A DNA stretch of 64,000 nucleotides from Paramecium tetraurelia (Eukaryota > Ciliophora > Oligohymenophorea > Peniculida > Parameciidae), in assembly GCF_000165425.1 (NCBI RefSeq), contig NW_001799233.1, positions 375,256-439,255 on the forward strand, read 5' to 3'. The position numbers were made by a program, and so were the translations under genes. Below, piece by piece: positions 57,317 through 64,000 of this stretch. The notes beneath the pieces are model-generated. The model saw only the letters and a list, made by a program, of their open reading frames with translations. It did no database searches and was not told the origin of the DNA. Numbering within the stretch: the first letter of the stretch is position 1; the number at the start of each line of letters is the position of its first letter.

Positions 57317-58378
57317 ATGCTTTAAAATAAACCATCTAGGTCACTGTCTCATCATACTAAAATCACAGATTATATGAAAAAATTTATTGAAACTAATTAT
57401 CGAGTATCGATCCCATCGTCCATGAAATAGAGTAGATAAAATAAGCAGAATAGATCGATTGATAAAACATCCAATGTTTTTAAAGTATTTGAATGGTTAA
57501 AATAGGTAGACCTTCCAAATGTCTAGCAGAATGTTTGTCTGAAACAAAGTTAACACAACAAATAAGAGAAAGAAAGAGAGTTATTGATTCTAAAAGCACT
57601 CCAAAAGTATCATCATCCTTGCATTATAGAACTGAGACATCATTTTATGAATAATAATCAAACAAATATGCTCTTTGATTTTATGCCCCTAAATCTCACT
57701 TAAGTAATTTAGGGACACAGGTAGAGAAATAAAGAAATTCCTCTAATATTAATTAAATCATTCGCATTTTAACTTCTAAGAGCAATTACTTAATTACACG
57801 AATGCCAAATCTGTCATAGGAATATACAGCCAGATAATATCCTAATTAATAATAATACCTTTGAATTAAGATTGGCAGACTTTTCACAAGCGAAGTTTTT
57901 AATTGAAGGAGAAGATTCCATTAACAACGTTAATAATGTAAAATACAGAGCTCCAGAATTGTTACTTGGAACCACCAAGTACAATAACTCAATTGATTTA
58001 TGGGCTTATGGCTGTGTAATTTATGAGATGTGGACATTGAATGCTGTTTTTGAAGGCAACACACCAGAGGAAGTTATCGCAGAGATAATCAAGATTCTAG
58101 GAGTGCCAAAGAAGCATGAATTATAATCAATGAAGAGTTAATTTGAGGATATTAAGATGCCTCAAATAAAGAAAAAGGAATGGGAATTCAGTGAAACAAT
58201 GGAATTCATAAAACAGTTTATTAAATACAATCCAACTTATAGAGGAAAGGCTCAATAATATCTGAATCATTCATTCTTTAAGGATGTTCTATCTGGTTAG
58301 ATTCGTCTAAATGGAAGGGAATTGCCAAATATAAAAAACCTTAAACCTTATGAGTTAGAAATATTAAGGCTAGAATGA
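57317..58378 (+). CDS. GSK3/CMGC-like pseudokinase
   Basis: An intronless 353-residue frame. The C-lobe is clearly of the GSK3 type: CHRNIQPDNILINN, KYRAPELLLGTTKYNNSIDLWAYGCVIYEM, FEGNTPEEVIAEIIKILGVPKKHEL and a C-terminal HSFFKDV (HPFF-like). The catalytic sites are altered. HRD reads HRN (57815-57823, residue 169 = Asn), the usual Lys two residues on is Gln, DFG reads DFS (57878-57886), and no Gly-rich loop precedes the beta-3 block NVCLKQS. The activation-segment Tyr of GSK3 is absent. Catalysis is therefore unlikely; a scaffold role is inferred. The N-terminus is basic and Ser-rich (MLQNKPSRSLSHHTK). A 21-nt stretch near 57472 could be an in-frame intron rather than coding. Confidence 0.82.
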
Positions 58379-58527
58379 AAATCATGAATATGATACTATT
58401 AAAAATAATTTAATGAGTGAAGAATTAATTAATTTACTAAATCCTACATTTTGAGTTAAACTATATTTTATCTGTTAATTGTTTTTTTGGTTTGTCTCTT
58501 TATTTCGCATTAAATTTAAAAATAATA

Positions 58528-58959
58528 ATGCAATCTAATGTTTAAACATATGCTTTCAAAAAGATTTCAAGTGAAGTAGCCGTAAGATCAAGGGGAACGT
58601 CAATTGAGAGATTTCAAACATAGGATAATGCTTAATTGTTGTTTTAAAACTAGAGACTACGCACCTAATTAGTAGTCAGTAAATAAGGCAGTGATAGTAA
58701 TATTGGACTAATGAATGGAGCTTAAAATAAAAAAACCACTTTAAAAATAACTACTCGCATTTACAATAATTATTTACTTAATGGTTGTAGACCAAATAAG
58801 AAGAAATCACTTCCCATACTTCACATTTCACCAAAACCTTTACCATTATTTTTATTACCAAACAGCAAATCCTCTTCGTAAAAGGCTTGTACCACAAGAA
58901 CTTGTTCTTAAGCTGATATAAAGAAATTTTAATTCAAAACGCTATTTAATGATATATGA
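58528..58959 (+). CDS. Small basic Ser/Gln-rich protein, unknown
   Basis: An intronless 143-residue frame, MQSNVQTYAFKKISSEVAVRSRGTS..., to TGA 58957-58959. Many Ser, Arg, Gln and Lys residues, with a Leu/Pro-rich patch near the middle (KKSLPILHISPKPLPLFLLP). No TM prediction is convincing. It lies 24 bases upstream of the SF-assemblin gene on the same strand. Unknown function. Confidence 0.6.
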
Positions 58960-58982
58960 TAAATAATTTTATTAATAAAATA

Positions 58983-59863
58983 ATGTCTTCATCAAAGATT
59001 TTATACTCTCCATCAAGATCAAAAGTTACCGTTGGAGGTGCTGACAGAGCACTTTCACCTAGTAGAGCCAAGATTTCATAACTATCAGAAAAATTATCAA
59101 ATCTTTAGCACTAAGTTGATGAGGATTAGGCTGTAAAATAAAATTATAATTCAGTTTAAAAAAGAGACTTTTGAAAATAGAGTAAAGATTTTGGAAGACA
59201 AGGCTACTAAATAAAGTTAAGCTGATGATTCAAAATTTCAATTATTAAGAGAATAACTCTCGAAAATTGATGAAGGAGCTTAAAATGAAAAAATAATTAG
59301 AGAGGTAATCTTTTGAAAGAGATGATAGGCTGGCGATGAGAAGTTAAGATCCAAAGATTTGAAGTTATTAGAAGGGTTCTTAGGAAAGGAATTGCAAAAT
59401 GAAAAAATAAATAGAAAGGATTTCGAAGTTAAGATTATTAAAAATACTGACGATAAAGTCTACAGCTTAAGATTGGATTTAGCAAGATAGAAGAAATATA
59501 GAGAAGAAACTGAGGAGAAAAATTCTTAAGAAATTGGAGATAGAGTATTGTAATTATAAGAAGAGGTTGAAGAAGAAAGAAGATAAAGGTATATCTTATA
59601 TTTATAATATTAGGGAGGAGTAAAATCAAAATACTATAAAAAGACTAGGAGATTCTATTCTTAAATTATAGGAAATTTTAACGAATGAAAAGAAATAAAG
59701 AGAATAAGCTCAAGGTTAAATGTTTAGGATGTTGGATGAGATGAATAATTATTTAAATCATGAACTGTAAGATGAGAAAAATGAGAGAGATGCCACTGAA
59801 GAAAGTATAATTAATTTAATTGACCAAACTTGCAATAGAGTTGAAAACTCACTTAGAAAATGA
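58983..59863 (+). CDS. SF-assemblin (striated fibre assemblin)
   Basis: A coiled-coil protein that forms the striated rootlet fibres attached to basal bodies. The non-helical head MSSSKILYSPSRSKV with GADRALSPSRAK has the Ser-Pro motifs typical of the family. It is followed by a segmented coiled coil of about 230 residues (FKKETFENRVKILEDKATK, EKINRKDFEVKIIKNTDDKVYSLRLDLAR). The conserved C-terminus ERDATEESIINLIDQTCNRVENSL matches the SF-assemblin end (EE.L..LLEETC.R.E). Introns are near 59134 (22 nt), about 59306 (36 nt by frame, long for here) and 59590 (24-25 nt). Paramecium is known to have many SF-assemblin genes. TGA at 59861-59863. Confidence 0.85.
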
Positions 59864-59926
59864 ATATGATTATATTTAAAACCCTAATTTTGCAATTATT
59901 AATGTTGCTAATTTTTTCATATAATT

Positions 59927-61286
59927 ATGAAAAATTTATTTATTTTTGGGGTACTAATTGGAGTATTCTATTTCATTGATAAACAATTGAACATCAAATT
60001 TATCGAATCAGAAATACTTAAACGAAACTGTCAATATAGCTAATAAGGGGACAATGAAAATATAGAATATTGTGTTTTCATTTGGAATTCTAATGAAACA
60101 TTGGCAACATTTTATTTTTTATATTCATTACCAGTCGACATAACATAAAACATCAAGATTTACTATTAGCAATTTCAAACTTCAAAATAATTAACTTTTT
60201 CGAATGTATTTTTAGAAGATCAAAAAAACTCAACATTCCCATTTATTGATTCTGAAAGCATTAAATAAGAAATCTAGAGTTCGCATAATTTAAATATGCT
60301 CGATTTTACATTGAAATTAGGCAATATCAACAATAATGAATATTATATTATGACTACTTAACTATCTGCTGTTTGCACTTATGCAATCTTCACAAAAAGT
60401 TTAAATTTAGAAATTACAGCATATTTTAAAAATAATCTGAAGTATTTAGAAGATGGTTTTGTTGCATTTCTTTGCCTTGTTATTATGTTTCTAGCGAATT
60501 AGTTGAACAAACTAGAGAGTGCTACTATGATCCCTTTAGGAAACTATATCAAACAAAACAAACCCCATATGCTTTTAATCATAATTTTAATTGCTTAACC
60601 TTTAAGACCCTTATGTTATTTCCCTGAATTTGAAGCAATAGAATGGCTAATTGGGTAGACATGCTATGCAATAGGAGAGTTTTTGTTTTTAAGGTATTTC
60701 TTATAGATTCTATCCTACTTATAAGGATAAAATAATAAAACTAACAAACTTAGGAATACTCTTGTTTCTATATTTGTAATCATACCAATCAGTATTGATA
60801 GATGGTTGATTTCATTTGAAAATCAAAGCTTTGTAATTAAAGATTTGGAGAATCAAGTCGATAATATTAATAACCTTTTGAAAATATGCTGGATATGCTA
60901 TCTATTGTATGCTAGTATTTTTGCTTATGAGATTATGATTAGTTTGCAATCACATTTGATAAGTATATATATCTCTATATTCAGGGTTGGATTTATTCAT
61001 AATAGATATTTTATTTTTTATGGTCTATTCTTTTTAGAAAAGTTCTTTTTATTTATATTATGAAAACTATGATCATCATCTTTTTAATCCTATCAATATG
61101 CTTATGATGACCTCCTATATTGCTCTACTACTACATACAAATTTTAATAAGGAAATAGAATAAACCTAGGAATTAACTAATGTTAGACATCAGATTGATT
61201 AGGAAGATGAAAATGGGGAGAATATAGAATCCACTATAGCTGAATATTATATGGAAAAATCTTCTGATGATCAAACATTAATTTGA
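59927..61286 (+). CDS. Multi-pass membrane protein with luminal N-terminal domain
   Basis: An N-terminal hydrophobic segment (KNLFIFGVLIGVFYFI) is followed by a roughly 150-residue domain with paired cysteines (RNCQYS, EYCVFIW). About six or seven TM segments follow (FVAFLCLVIMFLA, HMLLIIILIAQPL, a segment with GEFLFLRYFL, TLVSIFVIIPISI, ICWICYLLYASIFAY, NMLMMTSYIALLL) and an acidic tail (EDENGENIESTIAEYYMEK). A 22-23 nt intron near 60963 restores the frame. The plan of an ectodomain followed by about seven TMs recalls Wntless/TMEM87-like (GOLD-domain seven-TM) proteins. That is a topological resemblance, not a sequence match. TGA at 61284-61286. About 445 residues. Confidence 0.7.
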
Positions 61287-61633
61287 AGAGTTATGTGAAA
61301 CCTTTTTAGTATAAATAAATGATATAAAATTATTTGTTAATTAATTTATTCATGTTTACAACCTTATTATATGAAGAATTAATATGAGCGTATAAGATGA
61401 ATATTTATCAATTAATTTGGAAATGATATTGATGTTCACAAATAGATAAAGATTATTTGGATCGAATACACAATTAAAAAATGGCGCAAGACCTTTTTTG
61501 TGTATGAAATTGCAAAAATCTATAGGTTTTTAAAATAAAGTAAAGTAAAATATATGTATATTAGTCTTTACTAGATATTAAAATTTCGTAATACTAAGTT
61601 TAATTTATTTGAATAATAGACAAAACTTAACTA
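61287..61633. other. Intergenic, convergent 3' ends
   Basis: About 350 AT-rich bases between the multi-pass membrane protein gene and the convergent small gene on the minus strand. Nothing recognised. Confidence 0.5.
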
Positions 61634-62029
61634 TCAAAGTTCATCAACAATAATATCAGAGGCTATTTCGATTAAATCTTCTTATTTAATGTTTGGATAG
61701 GAATTCAATATCATTTCAATAAGAGTAGCAAAATCATATTCTTTTTTTATGTTCATTTTTTTTGCAAACGATTAAATGAACTAATGTAGATTGATCTTAT
61801 AAAATTCTTTCCCGAATTTGTTAATTTCCTTTTCAACAACATTCCAATCTATAATTTTTATATCCGTGTCATATTTTTTTTATTGCTAATTCTTAGGAAA
61901 TGATAATGGCTTTTTGTAAAGTAGTTCTTTATATTTTTGGTAATTGCTAGTAGGTATTCTCCGAAAAAAGAAAGATGGCTTGTTTTATCCTTGCCTATCT
62001 GTGTAGCATCCTTAACGAGGAGTATGCAT
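61634..62029 (-). CDS. Small helical protein, 131 residues, unknown
   Basis: An intronless frame from ATG 62027-62029, MHTPRQGCYTDRQGQNKPS, to TGA 61634-61636. The N-terminus is basic (FFFRRIPTSNYQKYKELLYKKP). The C-terminal half is helical and mildly acidic (IIDWNVVEKEINKFGKEFYKINL, EYDFATLIEMILNSYPNIK, EDLIEIASDIIVDEL). It lies divergently, 57 bases from the next plus gene. No family recognised. Confidence 0.6.
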
Positions 62030-62086
62030 TTTTGTTTAGATTGGAGATGCTGCAGATTTATCATCCATTATATTAAGGGAGAGTCG

Positions 62087-62732
62087 ATGATTCCAAACCA
62101 TATTACAAATAATTTGTCTTCCTCCCAAATTTCGTTAATCCGGAATAAACATAATATAAAATTATTAATCCTCAACAACAATCAGATAAATTCAAAATTT
62201 GAAACTAACTACGAAATTCAATCTGATTTCTATCCAAAACTTCACCCAAATCACCCTCAATGCAGAAGAATTAAAACAAATTAGAAAGTTAGCTAAATAA
62301 CAATTATTGAAAGACTCATAAAATCTTCACACATCATACGAATTTAAATGGTCATTGTGTAATAATAAAAGAATTTTGAACTAAATATAGGAACTGAGGT
62401 TATCAAAATAAAATGTATATTGCGCATTATCTGCCAATAATGTAATAAACTTTCGAAGATTTATGAATAATCCTGATTTATAGATTATTTATAATTAGAC
62501 AATTGCTTTTACAATATCTAAGAGAAAATACTCTACTCTTGTATAAGAAAAGAAATAAGATTTTCAAAGAAATTAAGGGATATTATAAAATTTAATTGAT
62601 AAATTGAAAATTTATTCTTTAAATTTATTTAATAAATATGCAAGGGAATACTATTAAGTATTATAAATCATTAACAGCTAATTATTTAATTAGATGATAA
62701 TTAATTTTACAATATACTTCATTTTTGTTTGA
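62087..62732 (+). CDS. Hypothetical protein, reading frame uncertain
   Basis: The frame from ATG 62087 reads MIPNHITNNLSSSQISLIR and LLILNNNQINS, which could be one leucine-rich-repeat unit, then a polar stretch. A different frame from about 62190 reads very like protein: NAEELKQIRKLAKQQLLKD, YEFKWSLCNNKRILN, LSANNVINFRRFMNNPDLQIIY, IDKLKIYSLNLFNKYARE. They may be two exons of one gene, but I could not find the splice. The 3' end at TGA 62730-62732 is approximate. Confidence 0.4.
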
Positions 62733-62773
62733 TATTTTGATTCAATATTTAAGTAAAAAACATTGCAAAATAA

Positions 62774-63176
62774 ATGGTTAATCTCTATCTAAAAGAAGGC
62801 TATGAGTATAATTTTAATAACATCTAGAAATAGTGTGCCGCGATCTTGTTCTAGACTTTTAAGGAAGTTAAACAAAAGTATTTTAACACATATTCAAATT
62901 AAGAACAAATCAAAAATAGGCTATAATAATTTACATGTTCAATCACAAAGGTCTATATGTAAAATGAATAAATCTTAACATTAAACAGATAGTATATTTA
63001 AGTGTGGCTAATAGATGTAATATTGTAATGAGGAAGTATTTATCTAAGAAAATGATGTTTTTCTTGTATCTTATATTGATATTATATTTTAATTTCATTA
63101 TTAAGAATAGCTAATATCAAGTCTACTAATTATTCGGTTGATTCTTTATTCTCTAATGATTCTTAATTCTCTATGA
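62774..63176 (+). CDS. Hypothetical protein, about 125 residues
   Basis: ATG 62774 gives MVNLYLKEGYEYNFNNIQKQCAAILFQTFKEVK, then NTYSNQEQIKNRLQQFTCSITKVYMQNEQIL. A very short intron (16-20 nt near 63020) appears to join WLID to EVFIQENDVFLVSYIDIIF. The C-terminus after that is AT-rich and uncertain. The protein is helical with no signal or TM. I do not recognise it. Confidence 0.45.
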
Positions 63177-63335
63177 TTAATTTCTTCATTTTCTTTCAGA
63201 AAAATGTGTATAATTTTAGGTATTCAATATCTTAATTATAAAAGTGTTCAAAAATGAAAAGATTCATTGTTTCTGGTTTACAACTAAATATTATTGTAAT
63301 TAGTAACCAAATTATTATCCTAAAAAATTTCAAAG

Positions 63336-64000
63336 ATGATTCTTTTAACTATTTTAATTGGGTTTGGTAGTGCTTTGATGATTAAATAAACTCATACCAC
63401 TAGAGGTATAAATGTAATAGAAATTGATTTGAACAATTATGACGAATTTACTATTGGTCAATCAACTCTAGTAATTAGTTTGACATATAACTCTATTATT
63501 TCGTACCCTATACTTTCATATTGCTCTATAACGAATTTAAACATTATAAAAAGTATAATAAGCTCGATATCTCAAGTTAAAACTTAAATAGAATCAAATA
63601 AGTATATTGTTTACAATACTTAGGAAATAGTGTATTTTTGATAACAATGCTATATTAAATTAATAGAGCTAGCAATAAATCATATTATATGATTATAATG
63701 AAGAGCAGTCTGAGTGGATTTACAACAAATTTAGTATTTTTGGTATTAAGGAAAGAAAATTCTCAATTTACATTTTTTCAAGTGAAGACGCAGAATATTA
63801 AATAACAATTGCCGATTAAGCGCCGTTAACGTGCTTTTCTAAGTATAAGGTTAATTATTGATAGAAGTTGTAACAATGTTGGGATATGCTCATAAAGTCA
63901 ACCTTCGTTTTGTGTATGCAATGGGAATTTATTTGGAACTAATTGTTAAATTTCATCACTTCCCTACAAGGCAAATGAATAATAAATCGTAATATATGTG
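63336..64000 (+). CDS. Secreted or type I protein, partial at the window end
   Basis: ATG 63336 gives a signal peptide (MILLTILIGFGSALMI), then THTTRGINVIEIDLNNYDEFTIG with beta-type sequence. After a probable intron near 63625-63660 comes EQSEWIYNKFSIFGIKERKFSIYIFSSEDAEYQITIADQAPLTCFSK. An 18-nt intron near 63850 may lead into QQCWDMLIKS. The gene is cut by the window end, so length and anchoring are unknown. It resembles the large family of Paramecium secreted Cys-containing surface proteins in general style only. Confidence 0.5.

Noticed and set aside
61937-62284. 115-residue plus-strand frame starting inside the gene at 61634-62029
   Set aside because: Its first third is antisense to an intact 131-codon minus-strand gene; the usable part starts at the ATG at 62087, which I annotated instead.

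Overview
This window reads as macronuclear DNA of a ciliate, most likely Paramecium (species not assigned). Recognisable proteins stay open only if TAA and TAG are read as glutamine and TGA is the sole stop. They are interrupted by tiny introns, mostly 19-29 nt, that start with GT and usually end in TAG, less often AAG or GAG. The DNA is very AT-rich, genes sit tens of bases apart on both strands, and no rRNA, tRNA, CRISPR or transposon was seen. Under the standard code almost every gene falls apart into short fragments.

Layout. 1-3744: a tandem pair of near-identical two-TM membrane protein genes, one carrying a single-base frame break. 4288-6968: three unknown coiled-coil or charged proteins. 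6981-11339: mitochondrial ribosomal bS18, LSM7 and NAA20 (19 bp between the last two starts), then a decayed stretch and a small mitochondrial-type gene. 11784-17205: DCAF7/WDR68, pyrimidine 5'-nucleotidase, a short myristoylation-type protein with two PP1-docking motifs, a Tim23-like translocase and an MFS transporter. 18288-24320: CFAP20, ALG14, a FYVE-like coiled-coil protein, a type I membrane protein and ATG5. 25425-32682: a GxGRDxYI protein, three proteins with MG(x)xC-like N-termini, and a P4-ATPase lipid flippase. 33497-37024: an unknown gene, SUMO and IRE1. 37646-43021: mitochondrial bL28 and several small unknown genes. 43090-51421: V-ATPase subunit G, a mitochondrial carrier, CNOT10, CTU2, a Kelch protein and a 2-oxoacid dehydrogenase E2. 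51449-64000: a Cys-rich secreted peptide, a Ser/Thr kinase, a mitochondrial membrane protein, a GSK3-like pseudokinase, SF-assemblin, a multi-pass membrane protein, small unknowns, and a secreted protein running off the end.

The genes form no operon or single pathway; this is ordinary dense ciliate gene packing. The most striking item is IRE1 at 34705-37024: the unfolded-protein sensor has lost its kinase catalytic aspartate (HRD reads HHG), yet all four RNase residues are present at exactly the spacing of human IRE1. A second kinase (57317-58378) is degenerate at HRD, DFG and the Gly-rich loop. Other points of note are the mosaic tandem duplication, the PP1-docking protein, start codons only 16-19 bp apart at divergent pairs, and non-TAG splice acceptors. 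Exon boundaries were deduced by eye from reading frame and family resemblance, so individual splice sites may be off by a few bases.
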